Shown piece after piece: positions 25,718 through 36,379 of a stretch of DNA of 47,963 nt. Below the pieces are notes generated by a model. The model was given only the letters and a program-made list of their open reading frames with translations. It made no database searches and was not told the DNA's origin. Every line of letters starts with the position of its first letter. Within the stretch, counting starts at the first letter, position 1. The stretch spans positions 1 through 47,963 of the forward strand of contig NZ_LGSI01000006.1 in the NCBI RefSeq assembly GCF_001698815.1. The letters are read 5' to 3'. The DNA comes from Pseudomonas syringae (GTDB lineage: Bacteria; Pseudomonadota; Gammaproteobacteria; Pseudomonadales; Pseudomonadaceae). The translations under genes were made by a program, and so were the position numbers.

Positions 25718-26845
25718 ATGACTAAGGGTACTAAGAAGCTTTCCAAGCTGTTTGCCGCACTGGTTATGGCGGGGGTTGCCAGCCATTCATTCGCAGCAGA
25801 CACCATCAAGATCGGCATCGCTGGCCCGAAAACCGGTGCAGTCGCCCAGTACGGCGACATGCAGTTCAGCGGCGCCAAAATGGCCATTGAACAGATCAAC
25901 GCCAAAGGTGGCGTAGATGGCAAGAAGCTCGAAGCGGTTGAATACGACGACGCCTGCGATCCGAAACAAGCGGTAGCGGTCGCCAACAAAGTCGTCAACG
26001 ACGGCGTCAAGTTTGTGGTTGGTCACCTGTGCTCCAGCTCCACCCAGCCGGCTTCGGACATTTACGAAGACGAAGGCATCATCATGGTGACTCCGGCTGC
26101 AACCAGCCCGGAAATCACTGCTCGTGGCTACAAGATGATTTTCCGCACCATCGGCCTGGACAGCGCTCAAGGCCCGGCGGCTGGCAATTACATCGCCAAA
26201 CAGGTCAAGCCTAAAATCGTTGCGGTCATCCATGACAAGCAGCAGTACGGCGAAGGTATCGCTACCGCGGTCAAGCAGACCCTGGAAAAAGACGGCGTAA
26301 AAGTCGCGCTGTTCGAAGGCATCAACGCTGGCGACAAAGACTTCTCGTCGCTGATCGCCAAGATGAAGCAAGCCAACGTCGACTTCGTCTACTACGGCGG
26401 CTACCACCCTGAGCTGGGTCTGATTCTGCGTCAGGCACAGGAAAAAGGCCTGAAAGCCGGCTTCATGGGTCCGGAAGGCGTGGGTAACGCGTCGATTTCC
26501 CAGATTGCCCAGGACGCTTCCGAAGGCCTGCTGGTAACCCTGCCTGCTTCGTTCGACCAGGATCCTGCCAACAAGGCGCTGGTTGATGCGTTCAAGGCCA
26601 AGAAAGAAGACCCAAGCGGTCCGTTCGTGTTCCCGGCTTACGCCGCGGTTCAGGTGATTGCCGACGCGATCAAAACGACCAAGAGCGAAGATACCGCCAA
26701 GGTTGCTGCGGCAATTCACGCCGGCACCTTCAAAACTCCGACTGGTGACTTGAGCTACGACGCCAAAGGCGACCTGAAAGACTTCAAATTCGTGGTCTAC
26801 ACCTGGCACAAAGACGGCACCAAGACTGAAGCGCCTGTGAAGTAA
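25718..26845 (+). CDS. braC: Branched-chain amino acid ABC transporter, periplasmic binding protein BraC
   Basis: A 375-aa periplasmic protein that captures Leu/Ile/Val (and Ala/Thr in P. aeruginosa) for the BraDEFG permease. A signal peptide of 26 residues ends ASHSFA before ADTIKIGIAGPKTG. The two cysteines of the LIV-binding family are present in DDACDPKQA and GHLCSSST and should form a disulfide. The ligand-binding signature SSSTQPASDIYEDEGI is typical. GTGGAG lies 5 bases before the ATG. It is the first gene of the bra cluster, separated from braD by a terminator and about 215 bp. That is consistent with the binding protein being made in excess over the membrane parts. Confidence 0.96.
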   Translation: MTKGTKKLSKLFAALVMAGVASHSFAADTIKIGIAGPKTGAVAQYGDMQFSGAKMAIEQINAKGGVDGKKLEAVEYDDACDPKQAVAVANKVVNDGVKFVVGHLCSSSTQPASDIYEDEGIIMVTPAATSPEITARGYKMIFRTIGLDSAQGPAAGNYIAKQVKPKIVAVIHDKQQYGEGIATAVKQTLEKDGVKVALFEGINAGDKDFSSLIAKMKQANVDFVYYGGYHPELGLILRQAQEKGLKAGFMGPEGVGNASISQIAQDASEGLLVTLPASFDQDPANKALVDAFKAKKEDPSGPFVFPAYAAVQVIADAIKTTKSEDTAKVAAAIHAGTFKTPTGDLSYDAKGDLKDFKFVVYTWHKDGTKTEAPVK

Positions 26846-26869
26846 GCAATCGCTGTCAGTTGAACCCAG

Positions 26870-26900
26870 AGCCCACTGCAACCGCAGTGGGCTTTGTTTT
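26870..26900 (+). terminator. Terminator between braC and braD
   Basis: AGCCCACTGC-AACC-GCAGTGGGCT is a perfect 10-bp stem followed by TTGTTTT, 24 bases after the braC stop. It likely limits read-through into braDEFG. Confidence 0.9.
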
Positions 26901-27060
26901 ACGAGCCAGACCAATCCACAAGAAAACGTCCGGCTGAACATCTTGAAACCGTTACCAGTGATTCACTGGGCTCGTGTGCAACGTGGACCCAGAACACGAC
27001 GTGCGAGCGGGAAAAAGACTTCACCAGTGGAACACCGAGCAGGTTTTTAGGAGCGCTGTA

Positions 27061-27986
<926 letters not shown>

Positions 27987-27990
<4 letters not shown>

Positions 27991-29243
27991 CCAGGAAACT
28001 CAAATCGGCGTTGTTCAGCGCCTTGCTGGTGCTGGCTGTCGCGTACCCGATACTCGGCCTGAAGCTGGAAATCGTCGGCGTCAAACTGGCAGTCATCGGC
28101 GCCAGCAGCACCACCGTCAGCATTATCTTTGCCTGTGCCATCGCCATGTTCCTGCGGGTGCTGTTCCATGAGCAGATCAGCGCTGCGTGGCGTTCGTCGC
28201 CGAGCATGCCAGTCATGCCCGCCAAGGCCAGCAACTTCCTGACCCTGCCGAGCACCCAGCGCTGGATCATGCTCGGCCTTATTATGGTCGCGCTGGTCTG
28301 GCCGTTCTTTGGCTCAAGGGGCGCGGTGGATATTGCGACGCTGATCCTGATCTACGTGATGCTCGGCCTCGGCCTGAACATCGTGGTCGGTCTGGCGGGT
28401 CTGCTGGACCTGGGTTACGTCGGCTTCTACGCGGTCGGCGCCTACAGCTACGCCCTGCTGTCCCATTACTTCGGCCTGGGTTTCTGGATCTGCCTGCCGA
28501 TTGCCGGGATGATGGCGGCGACGTTCGGCTTCCTGCTGGGCTTCCCGGTCTTGCGTCTGCGCGGTGACTATCTGGCCATCGTGACGTTGGGCTTCGGTGA
28601 AATCATCCGCTTGCTGCTGCGTAACATGACCGACCTCACCGGTGGTCCGAACGGCATCAGCAACATTGAAAAACCAACGCTGTTCGGCTTGTCGTTCGAA
28701 CGCAAGGCGGCGGAAGGCATGCAAACCTTCCATGAGTTCTTCGGCCTGCAATACAACTCCATCAACAAGGTCATCTTCCTGTATCTGGTTGCCTTGCTGC
28801 TGGCGCTGGCCGCGCTGTTCGTGATCAATCGCCTGCTGCGCATGCCCATTGGCCGTGCCTGGGAAGCGTTGCGTGAAGATGAGATCGCCTGCCGCGCACT
28901 GGGCCTGAATCCGACCATCATCAAGCTGTCGGCCTTTACCCTGGGTGCTGCATTCGCCGGTTTCGCCGGGAGCTTCTTCGCCGCTCGCCAAGGGTTGGTC
29001 ACACCGGAATCCTTCACCTTCATCGAGTCGGCCATCATCCTCGCCATCGTGGTGCTGGGTGGCATGGGCTCGCAACTGGGGGTGATCCTCGCCGCTGTGG
29101 TGATGATCCTGCTACCGGAACTGATGCGTGATTTCAGTGAATACCGCATGTTGATGTTCGGCGCCTTGATGGTGCTGATGATGATCTGGCGTCCTCAAGG
29201 TCTTCTGCCCATGCAACGTCCTCACATGGAGCTGCGCAAATGA
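27987..29243 (+). CDS. braE: Branched-chain amino acid permease BraE (LivM)
   Basis: A 418-aa second permease subunit. Its ATG overlaps the braD stop, with GGAGG 9 bases upstream. An N-terminal extension with extra hydrophobic segments (about 1-110), usual for LivM of Pseudomonas and enterics, precedes the core. Core landmarks are [20 protein letters not shown] and [20 protein letters not shown]. The coupling loop is [18 protein letters not shown], and the end is [18 protein letters not shown]. It pairs with BraD in the membrane. Its stop overlaps the braF start by four bases. Confidence 0.96.
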
Positions 29244-30007
29244 GCCGCCCGCTATTAGAAGTCAGCGGCCTGAGCATGCGCTTTGGCGGTCTGCTGGCGG
29301 TCAACGGCGTAGGCCTGACCGTCAATGAGAAACAAGTCGTGTCGATGATCGGCCCCAACGGTGCCGGCAAGACCACGGTATTCAACTGCCTGACCGGTTT
29401 CTACCGACCGACGTCGGGCACGATCCTGCTCGACGGCGAGGCGATTCAAGGCCTGGCCGGGCATGAAATTGCCCGCAAAGGCGTGGTGCGTACCTTCCAG
29501 AACGTGCGTCTGTTCAAGGAAATGACCGCACTGGAAAACCTGCTGGTTGCCCAGCATCGGCACCTGAACACCAACTTCTTCGCCGGTCTGTTCCGCACGC
29601 CGGGCTTCCGTCGCAGCGAACGCGAAGCCATGGAGTACGCCGAGCATTGGCTGGAAGCGGTGAACCTCAAGGAATTCGCCAACCGTCCGGCGGGCACTTT
29701 GGCCTATGGTCAGCAACGCCGTCTGGAAATCGCCCGCTGCATGATGACCCGTCCACGGATTCTCATGCTCGACGAACCGGCAGCGGGTTTGAACCCACGG
29801 GAAACCGAGGACCTCAAGGCGTTGATCGGCATGTTGCGCAATGAGCACAACGCCACGGTCCTGCTGATCGAGCACGACATGAAACTGGTGATGAGCATTT
29901 CCGATCACATCGTGGTAATCAACCAGGGCACGCCGTTGGCCGATGGCACGCCGGAACAGATTCGTGACAATCCCGAAGTGATCAAAGCCTACCTGGGGGA
30001 AGCGTAA
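29240..30007 (+). CDS. braF: Branched-chain amino acid ABC transporter ATPase BraF (LivG)
   Basis: A 255-aa ATP-binding subunit. Walker A is [12 protein letters not shown] (about 38-49). The ABC signature is in the LivG-type form [15 protein letters not shown] rather than LSGGQ, and Walker B is [13 protein letters not shown]. The H-loop is [10 protein letters not shown]. It powers uptake together with BraG. GGAG lies 9 bases upstream of the ATG inside braE. The next gene starts at the base after its stop. Confidence 0.96.
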   Translation: MSRPLLEVSGLSMRFGGLLAVNGVGLTVNEKQVVSMIGPNGAGKTTVFNCLTGFYRPTSGTILLDGEAIQGLAGHEIARKGVVRTFQNVRLFKEMTALENLLVAQHRHLNTNFFAGLFRTPGFRRSEREAMEYAEHWLEAVNLKEFANRPAGTLAYGQQRRLEIARCMMTRPRILMLDEPAAGLNPRETEDLKALIGMLRNEHNATVLLIEHDMKLVMSISDHIVVINQGTPLADGTPEQIRDNPEVIKAYLGEA

Positions 30008-30709
30008 ATGCTGCAATTCGAAAACGTTTCCACTTTCTACGGCAAGATTCAGGCGCTGCACGGCGTCAACGTGGAGGTCCGCCAAGGCGAAATCGTGACC
30101 CTGATCGGTGCCAACGGCGCGGGTAAATCAACCTTGTTGATGACCTTGTGCGGTTCACCTCGCGCGCACAGCGGCAGCATCCGCTACATGGGCGAGGAGC
30201 TGGTCGGCCTGGAATCGGCGCAAATCATGCGCAAGAGCATCGCCGTCGTGCCCGAAGGCCGTCGCGTGTTTGCGCGCCTGACCGTGGAAGAAAACCTCGC
30301 CATGGGCGGCTTCTTCACCGAGAAAGGTGACTATCAGGAGCAGATGGACAAGGTTCTGCACTTGTTCCCGCGCCTCAAGGAACGCTTCAACCAGCGCGGC
30401 GGCACCATGTCCGGCGGCGAACAGCAAATGCTTGCCATCGGCCGGGCGCTGATGAGCAAACCCAAGCTGTTGTTGCTCGACGAACCGTCGCTGGGTCTGG
30501 CGCCGATCATCATCCAGCAGATTTTCGAGATCGTCGAACAGCTGCGTCGTGATGGCGTAACCGTGTTCCTGGTGGAACAAAACGCCAACCAGGCACTGAA
30601 AATCGCGGACCGCGCCTACGTGCTGGAAAACGGCCGGGTAGTCATGCAAGGCACCGGGGAAGAGCTGCTGGTCGACCCGAAAGTACGCGACGCTTACCTT
30701 GGCGGGTAA
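30008..30709 (+). CDS. braG: Branched-chain amino acid ABC transporter ATPase BraG (LivF)
   Basis: A 233-aa second ATPase. Walker A is GANGAGKSTLLM, the signature is MSGGEQQMLAIGRALM and Walker B is LLLLDEPSLGLAP, followed by the LivF-type LVEQNANQALKIADRAYVLE. GGGGAAG precedes its ATG, which follows the braF stop directly. It is the last gene of the operon, and a bidirectional terminator lies 22 bases on. Confidence 0.96.
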   Translation: MLQFENVSTFYGKIQALHGVNVEVRQGEIVTLIGANGAGKSTLLMTLCGSPRAHSGSIRYMGEELVGLESAQIMRKSIAVVPEGRRVFARLTVEENLAMGGFFTEKGDYQEQMDKVLHLFPRLKERFNQRGGTMSGGEQQMLAIGRALMSKPKLLLLDEPSLGLAPIIIQQIFEIVEQLRRDGVTVFLVEQNANQALKIADRAYVLENGRVVMQGTGEELLVDPKVRDAYLGG

Positions 30710-30731
30710 GCTTTCGGTACTGCCCTTGATC

Positions 30732-30757
30732 AAAAAACGGCCTACGGGCCGTTTTTT
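30732..30757. terminator. Bidirectional terminator between braG and the LysR gene
   Basis: AAAAAACGGCC-TACG-GGCCGTTTTTT style symmetry: a GC stem (ACGGCC/GGCCGT, 30737-30752) flanked by six A and six T works on both strands. The stop codon of the LysR gene (30742-30744) lies inside the hairpin. Confidence 0.9.
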
Positions 30758-31677
30758 ATTTCCAAAGTCGCCAGACGCTCAAGGGCCTCGGTGCTGCGCT
30801 GGAACCAGCCCATCAGATAGTCCGCCAGAACCTGGATACGCTTGGGTAACTCCCCTTCATAAGGATGCACCAGAAACAACGGCAAAATGCTCGTCTGGTA
30901 GTCGCGAAACAACCAGTGCAGGCGCCCGTCGTTGATCTCGGCATGCACCATGTAGGACGGCAGACGCGCGATGCCTGCGCCCACCATCACCGCTTTCTTC
31001 AACAAGCCATAGTGATTGCTGGCAAACGAGCCATTGACCTGCACGCGGGTCAGTTGATGATTCTGGTGATACAGCCATTCGTGGCGCCCGTTGTAATGGC
31101 TGTTGAGCAGACACTTGTGCGTGACCAGTTCATGAGGCGTATGCAGCTGGCCGTATTGCTCAAGGTAGGCGGTGCTGGCGCAGGTCAGTTCCTGAATGGC
31201 CAGCAACGGCTTGGCAATCAGGCGCTCGTCGGGGGCGACATACGAGCGTATCGCCAAATCAAAGCCATCACGGCGCAGGTCACGAAAACTGTTGTTGAGG
31301 TCCAGCTCGATCGTCACTTGCGGGTATTTTTCGGAAAACTCCATGAGCAAGCCGTCGAAAAAGGTTTCCCCCAGGGACACCGGGGTGGTCAGGCGAACTT
31401 GCCCAACCATGTCATCGCGCATCAGAGCGACGATATTCCGCGCCCGATTCATGCTCGCAAGTAGCTGTTGCGCCTGGGGCAGCAAGGCTGCGCCGGCAGA
31501 GGTCAGATTGAGGCTGCGAGTGCTGCGATGCAGCAGCATGACTGAATAAGTCTCCTCCAGATGACTGATGCGCTTGGACAGATAGCCTTTACTGCAGCCC
31601 ATGCGCGCCGCCGCAGCGGTGAAGCTACCGGCATCGATCAAGACAGCGAACGCCGCCAGGTCGTCTATTTCACTCAC
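30742..31677 (-). CDS. LysR-family transcriptional regulator
   Basis: This 311-aa regulator starts at a GTG (MSEIDDLAAFAVLIDAGSFT), with AAGGAAA 6 bases upstream. The winged helix-turn-helix is at about 6-64 (SFTAAAARMGCSKGYLSKRI, HLEETYSVMLLHRSTRSL). A dimerisation helix and a substrate-binding domain (about 90-300) follow. It belongs to the CrgA-like branch judging by VRLTTPVSLGETFF and DLAIRSYVAPDERLIAKPL. It is divergent from the SDR gene across 112 bp, the usual arrangement for a LysR regulator and its target. The inducer is unknown. Its 3' end overlaps the shared terminator. Confidence 0.92.
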   Translation of the reverse strand: MSEIDDLAAFAVLIDAGSFTAAAARMGCSKGYLSKRISHLEETYSVMLLHRSTRSLNLTSAGAALLPQAQQLLASMNRARNIVALMRDDMVGQVRLTTPVSLGETFFDGLLMEFSEKYPQVTIELDLNNSFRDLRRDGFDLAIRSYVAPDERLIAKPLLAIQELTCASTAYLEQYGQLHTPHELVTHKCLLNSHYNGRHEWLYHQNHQLTRVQVNGSFASNHYGLLKKAVMVGAGIARLPSYMVHAEINDGRLHWLFRDYQTSILPLFLVHPYEGELPKRIQVLADYLMGWFQRSTEALERLATLEIKNGP

Positions 31678-31789
31678 TATCGTTTCCTTATGAGAACCAA
31701 AGGTTGCCTATTAGCACTCTTATCGACTGCAATTAGTCCACCTAAACTTCGTGCTCAACTTCCCTGAATAACTTGCTCGGAGCAGCACG

Positions 31790-32389
31790 ATGAAAATTTT
31801 ATTGATTGGTGCAAGCGGTACGATCGGTTCGGCCATTGCCGACGAGTTGGCGCCGCGCCACGAAATTGTGCGGATCGGTCGCAACAGTGGCGAGGAACGG
31901 GTGGATATTAGTGACAGCGCTTCAATCCGGAAACTGTTCGAACGGATAGGTCGCTTCGATGCACTGGTCTGCGCTGCCGGAAATGTGAACTTCGTCCCGT
32001 TGACCGACATGAAAGAAGCCGACTTTACCCTCGGTTTGCAGGACAAATTGATGGGCCAGGTCAACCTGCTGCTCATTGGCCGCGAGTTTGCCAACGACGG
32101 GGCTTCGTTCACCTTCACCACCGGCATCCTCAGCCATGACCCGATTCACTCCGGCGCGTCGGCCAGTCTGGTCAACGGCGCTATCGATGCATTCGTGCGC
32201 GCGGCAGCCATCGAAATGCCACGGGGCATGCGGGTCAATTCGGTGAGCCCGAATGTTCTGATGGAAGCCATGGGCAGCTATGCGCCTTATTTCCGAGGCT
32301 TCAAACCGGTTCCCGCAGCCGAGGTCGCGCTTGCCTACGCGAAAAGTGTCGAAGGCCTACAGACCGGTCAGACCTACCGCGTTGGCTAA
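31790..32389 (+). CDS. Short-chain dehydrogenase-fold protein lacking the catalytic Tyr/Lys
   Basis: A 199-aa protein with CGGAG about 8 bases before the ATG. The dinucleotide-binding motif GASGTIG (7-13) and CAAGN (NNAG-like) are present. So are the late SDR landmark MRVNSVSPNV and a Rossmann-type order of strands. In a normal SDR the region before the F-x-RA helix carries Y-x-x-x-K. Here it reads GASASLVNGAIDAFVRAAA, with no tyrosine and no lysine at those places. This fits a subgroup I recall from domain databases (Lin1944-like), which binds NAD(P) but lacks the standard active site. The protein is shorter than classical SDRs (about 250 aa). It is probably controlled by the divergent LysR protein. 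Its reaction, if any, is unknown. Confidence 0.88.
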   Translation: MKILLIGASGTIGSAIADELAPRHEIVRIGRNSGEERVDISDSASIRKLFERIGRFDALVCAAGNVNFVPLTDMKEADFTLGLQDKLMGQVNLLLIGREFANDGASFTFTTGILSHDPIHSGASASLVNGAIDAFVRAAAIEMPRGMRVNSVSPNVLMEAMGSYAPYFRGFKPVPAAEVALAYAKSVEGLQTGQTYRVG

Positions 32390-32451
32390 CTGCCCCTTGT
32401 GATGGCGCGACAGGCTGAGTAACGTGGCGGCACTTGTCTGGAGACCGTCCC

Positions 32452-33129
32452 ATGTTTGCTGCCCGTTCCGTTATGTTGTTTGCCCTGCTGCCGCTGTTTG
32501 CCGGATGCCAGATGCTCGGCGCCAAGCCCGAATCGTCGGTATCCAAGGCGAACTGGACGCGCATGCAGGGCTCGTTGAGCGGCGAAGCCGGCAAGCTGAT
32601 GTTTCAGCCATGCAATGAACAACGCCGCTTCGTGGTCAAGGACGTCGGCAATACGGGCGTGCTGCAGGAATCCGCGGCCCTGGCAGACAGCTCCGGTAAG
32701 GTCTTCGCTGACTTGCGTGGCAGCTTTGTCGCCGGCAAGGCGACCAACAGCGACGGTCAGCTCGACCTGCAGCAGCTCTACCGTGTAGAACGCGCCGGCC
32801 AGGCCTGCGATGATCCGAACTTCAAACGCCTGAACCTGCACGTCAACGGCAACAAACCCGCCTGGAACGTCAATGTCAGCGGCAAAGGCATGGTCATCGA
32901 ACGCCTGGGCAAAGAGCCGATTGCCGTACCTTACCTCGAAGAACAACTGCCAGACGGACGCTTCAGCGTGAGCAGCGAAGCCAACGGTCAGACCATGGAA
33001 CTGTGGGTCGCGCCACAGCGTTGCGTCGACAGCGTCACCGGCGCCGTGCAACACCTGACCGCTGAACTACGCCTCAATGGTCAGACCCAGCGCGGTTGCG
33101 GTTATTACGGTGGCGGGCGTAATGACTGA
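32452..33129 (+). CDS. Predicted lipoprotein, COG3650-like
   Basis: This 225-aa protein starts at the ATG giving MFAARSVMLFALLPLFAGCQ, with TGGAG 8 bases upstream. The hydrophobic signal ends in the lipobox LFAGC, so Cys19 should be lipidated. The body has a repeated-looking beta-rich domain and three further cysteines (QPCNEQ, QACDDP, QRCVDS) plus RGCGYY at the end, which may form disulfides in the periplasm. I recognise it only loosely as a conserved Pseudomonas lipoprotein of unknown role. It follows the SDR gene by 62 bp on the same strand and may be read from the same or its own promoter. Confidence 0.8.
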   Translation: MFAARSVMLFALLPLFAGCQMLGAKPESSVSKANWTRMQGSLSGEAGKLMFQPCNEQRRFVVKDVGNTGVLQESAALADSSGKVFADLRGSFVAGKATNSDGQLDLQQLYRVERAGQACDDPNFKRLNLHVNGNKPAWNVNVSGKGMVIERLGKEPIAVPYLEEQLPDGRFSVSSEANGQTMELWVAPQRCVDSVTGAVQHLTAELRLNGQTQRGCGYYGGGRND

Positions 33130-33145
33130 CGGGGATTGAGACATA

Positions 33146-33167
33146 TGGGAGCGAGCTTGCTCGCGAA
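33146..33167. repeat. Solitary short palindromic REP relative
   Basis: TGGGAGCGAGCTTGCTCGCG resembles the family A REP but with the palindrome GCGAGC-TT-GCTCGC. It lies 16 bp after the lipoprotein stop. Confidence 0.6.
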
Positions 33168-33197
33168 GCTGTTTTCCCTGCGGATTGAAATAGTGCC

Positions 33198-33288
33198 CGT
33201 TGGAGCGAGGCTTGCCCGCGAAGGCGTCAGGCCTGTCGGCTGATATGTCGGCTGCAAATACGATTCGCGGGCAAGCCTCGCTCCAACG
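33198..33288. repeat. Paired REP element (REPIN), family A
   Basis: CGTTGGAGCGAGGCTTGCCC... (33198-33222) and its exact 25-base reverse complement (33264-33288) flank a 41-base centre. It lies between the lipoprotein and flavoprotein genes. Confidence 0.9.
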
Positions 33289-33388
33289 GTCTTGGTTTGC
33301 TTCGCGACTTCCCCTCAATGTGGCTTATAATCGCCGGTTCTTGTAGCGCTGTCGGGCTGAACCTGCGGCCCGGAAACTGGATCCCTTC

Positions 33389-34999
33389 ATGTTACGAATC
33401 ACCGAACTCAAGCTGCCGATCGATCACCCGGAAGAAGACCTGCGACCTGCACTCTTGCAGCGCCTGGGCATCGCCAGCGAAGAACTGCTCGACTTCACGC
33501 TGTTCAAGCGCAGCTACGATGCGCGCAAGAAGTCATCGGAGCTGTGCTTCATCTACACCATCGATTTCCAGGTCCGGGACGAAGCTGCGCTGCTGCTCAG
33601 GCTCGCCGATGACCGCCATCTCAATCCAGCGCCGGATATCAGTTACAAGGTCGTAGGCCATGCACCTGAAGGTCTGACCGAGCGCCCTGTGGTAGTCGGC
33701 TTCGGACCTTGCGGGATCTTCGCCGGGCTGCTGCTCGCGCAGATGGGCTTCAAGCCGATCATCCTCGAACGCGGCCGGGAAGTTCGCCAGCGCACCAAAG
33801 ACACCTGGGGCCTGTGGCGCAAGAACGTCCTTAACCCGGAGTCCAACGTGCAGTTCGGCGAGGGCGGTGCCGGTACATTCTCCGACGGCAAGCTCTACAG
33901 CCAGATCAAAGACCCGAAATTCCACGGTCGCAAGGTGCTGCACGAGTTCGTCAAAGCCGGCGCGCCGGAAGAAATCCTCTACGTCAGCAAACCGCACATC
34001 GGCACCTTCCGCCTGACCGGCGTGGTGGAAACCATGCGCGAAGAGATCAAGGCCCTCGGTGGCGAAGTCCGCTTCGAGCAGCGCGTGACTGACGTGCTCA
34101 TCGACAACGGCCAGATGCAGGGCGTGGTGCTCGACAGCGGCGAACGCATCGAGTCCCGCCATGTGATCCTGGCCCTGGGCCACAGCGCGCGCGACACCTT
34201 CCGCATGCTGCACAGCCGTGGCGTGTACATGGAAGCCAAGCCGTTTTCGGTAGGTTTCCGCATCGAACACCCGCAATCGCTGATCGACCGGGCGCGGCTG
34301 GGCAAGTACGCCGGTCACCCGAAACTGGGCGCTGCCGACTACAAACTGGTCCATCACGCCAAGAACGGTCGCTCGGTCTACAGCTTCTGCATGTGTCCAG
34401 GCGGCACCGTGGTTGCGGCGACTTCCGAACCCAATCGGGTGGTCACCAATGGCATGAGCCAATACTCGCGTAACGAACGCAATGCCAACTCAGGCATTGT
34501 CGTCGGCATCACCCCGGAAGATTATCCCGGCGGCCCGTTGGCAGGCATCGAGTTGCAGGAGCGTCTGGAATCCCACGCTTATGTGCTCGGCGGCAGCACC
34601 TACGAAGCGCCAGCGCAACTGGTCGGCGACTTCATTGCGGGCAAAGCGTCCAGCGCACTGGGCAGCGTCGAACCGTCCTACAAACCCGGCGTAAAACTGG
34701 TGGATCTGGCCGACGCCCTGCCCGCCTATGCCATCGAAGCCATTCGTGAAGCATTGCCGGCGTTCGACAAACAGATCAAAGGCTTCGCCTTGCACGACGC
34801 AATCCTGACCGGCATCGAAACCCGCACTTCGGCGCCACTGCGCATCACCCGCGGCGAAACCATGCAGAGCCTGAACGTCAAAGGCTTGTATCCGGCCGGT
34901 GAAGGCGCAGGTTATGCCGGTGGGATTTTGTCTGCAGGCGTGGACGGAATTCGTATTGCCGAGGCACTGGCAAGGGATATGCTGGGTATTGAAATCTAA
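33389..34999 (+). CDS. FAD-dependent oxidoreductase, COG2509-type
   Basis: A 536-aa flavoprotein. An N-terminal domain of about 95 residues (LRITELKLPIDHPEEDLRPA, FTLFKRSYDARKK) precedes the FAD-binding Rossmann motif VVVGFGPCGIFAGLLLAQMG (101-120) and ILERG. FGEGGAGTFSDGKLYSQIKD and the C-terminal FAD-contact region GLYPAGEGAGYAGGILSAG are hallmarks of this uncharacterised dehydrogenase family. SFCMCPGG near the middle is also conserved in it. The protein is complete and in frame. Its substrate and electron acceptor are unknown. The ATG has only a modest ribosome site (GGAT). It stands alone between a REPIN and nhaA. Confidence 0.9.
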   Translation: MLRITELKLPIDHPEEDLRPALLQRLGIASEELLDFTLFKRSYDARKKSSELCFIYTIDFQVRDEAALLLRLADDRHLNPAPDISYKVVGHAPEGLTERPVVVGFGPCGIFAGLLLAQMGFKPIILERGREVRQRTKDTWGLWRKNVLNPESNVQFGEGGAGTFSDGKLYSQIKDPKFHGRKVLHEFVKAGAPEEILYVSKPHIGTFRLTGVVETMREEIKALGGEVRFEQRVTDVLIDNGQMQGVVLDSGERIESRHVILALGHSARDTFRMLHSRGVYMEAKPFSVGFRIEHPQSLIDRARLGKYAGHPKLGAADYKLVHHAKNGRSVYSFCMCPGGTVVAATSEPNRVVTNGMSQYSRNERNANSGIVVGITPEDYPGGPLAGIELQERLESHAYVLGGSTYEAPAQLVGDFIAGKASSALGSVEPSYKPGVKLVDLADALPAYAIEAIREALPAFDKQIKGFALHDAILTGIETRTSAPLRITRGETMQSLNVKGLYPAGEGAGYAGGILSAGVDGIRIAEALARDMLGIEI

Positions 35000-35197
35000 G
35001 TTCCGTCTACAATATCGGAACCCTCCTACGACACATAAAGACACAGTCTGACGGCAATAAATCATGTTGCCGACAGACTTGGAAACACTCTAATCCAGCT
35101 ATATTTCTTATAACAAAAACGAATATAACTTTTGTTTTAACAGTCGGAACTACAGGTTAGGGTGTCGCTCCTTTTGTTCAAGAATGGAGCGCGACCC

Positions 35198-36379
35198 TTG
35201 CCTCTACGCAGCCCTATCACCCGTTTTTTTCAGCTTGAAGCAGCTGGCGGCTTATTACTGATTGCCGCCGCCGCTCTGGCGCTGCTCATCAATAACTCCC
35301 CTTTATCCTGGCTGTATAACGCCTTTCTCGACGTTCCCGTCGTCGCCCAGATTGGCGCAGTGAAAATCGCCAAACCGCTTTTGCTCTGGATCAACGATGG
35401 CCTGATGGCGCTGTTCTTCCTGCTGATCGGCCTGGAAGTCAAACGTGAGGTTCTGGAAGGGCATCTTTCCAAACCTTCGCAGATTGTCCTGCCCGGCGCG
35501 GCGGCCATCGGCGGCATGGTCATTCCAGCGCTGATCTACTGGGCGCTGAACAAGGACGATCCCACGGCCCTGAGCGGCTGGGCGATTCCGATGGCCACCG
35601 ACATCGCATTTGCTCTTGGCGTGCTCGCCCTGCTGGGCAAGCGCGTACCGGTATCGCTCAAGCTGTTCCTGATGACCCTGGCGATCATCGATGATCTGGG
35701 CGCCATCGTGGTTATCGCGCTGTTCTATTCTGGCGAACTGTCGAACCTGTCGCTGATTCTCGCGGCGGCGTCCATCACGGCACTGATCGTCATGAACAGG
35801 CTCGGTGTAATGAAGCTCGGGCCTTACCTGCTGATCGGCCTGCTGCTGTGGGTATGCGTACTCAAGAGCGGCGTGCATGCGACCCTGGCTGGCGTGGTGC
35901 TGGCGTTCTGCATTCCCCTGCGTACCCGCAACGAAGAATCCTCGCCGCTGCTGACCCTGGAACACGCGCTGCACCCGTGGATCGCCTACGGCGTCCTGCC
36001 GCTGTTCGCCTTCGCCAACGCCGGGGTATCCCTGAGCGGCGTGACCCTGGAAAGCTTCACACACCCGGTGCCCATGGGCATTGCCGCAGGTTTGCTGCTG
36101 GGCAAAACCCTTGGCGTATTCGGCCTTACCTGGCTGGCAATCAAGCTGGGCATCGCAGCCCTGCCCCAAGGCGCGAACTGGGGGCAAGTGCTCGGGGTAT
36201 CGATCCTGTGCGGCATCGGTTTCACCATGAGCCTGTTCGTCGGCTCCCTAGCCTTTGAACCGGGCGTCAGCGCTTACGCAGGCGTCGACCGCATGGGCAT
36301 TCTCACCGGGTCGATACTGGCGGCGTTTATCGGGTATGGGGTGATGGTGGTTGCCAGTCGGAGAAATCAGGGCCGGTAA
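35198..36379 (+). CDS. nhaA: Na+/H+ antiporter NhaA
   Basis: An inner-membrane antiporter that expels Na+ (or Li+) in exchange for H+. I choose the TTG at 35198 (protein [20 protein letters not shown], 393 aa), because GGAG sits 8 bases upstream and the protein then begins like other Pseudomonas NhaA proteins. A GTG at 35162 would add 12 residues and is the alternative. Family landmarks are [40 protein letters not shown] and the ion-binding aspartate pair in [19 protein letters not shown]. Near the C-terminus is [15 protein letters not shown]. About 11-12 helices fit the hydrophobicity. It is monocistronic, with AT-rich sequence on both sides. Confidence 0.94.
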   Translation: MPLRSPITRFFQLEAAGGLLLIAAAALALLINNSPLSWLYNAFLDVPVVAQIGAVKIAKPLLLWINDGLMALFFLLIGLEVKREVLEGHLSKPSQIVLPGAAAIGGMVIPALIYWALNKDDPTALSGWAIPMATDIAFALGVLALLGKRVPVSLKLFLMTLAIIDDLGAIVVIALFYSGELSNLSLILAAASITALIVMNRLGVMKLGPYLLIGLLLWVCVLKSGVHATLAGVVLAFCIPLRTRNEESSPLLTLEHALHPWIAYGVLPLFAFANAGVSLSGVTLESFTHPVPMGIAAGLLLGKTLGVFGLTWLAIKLGIAALPQGANWGQVLGVSILCGIGFTMSLFVGSLAFEPGVSAYAGVDRMGILTGSILAAFIGYGVMVVASRRNQGR

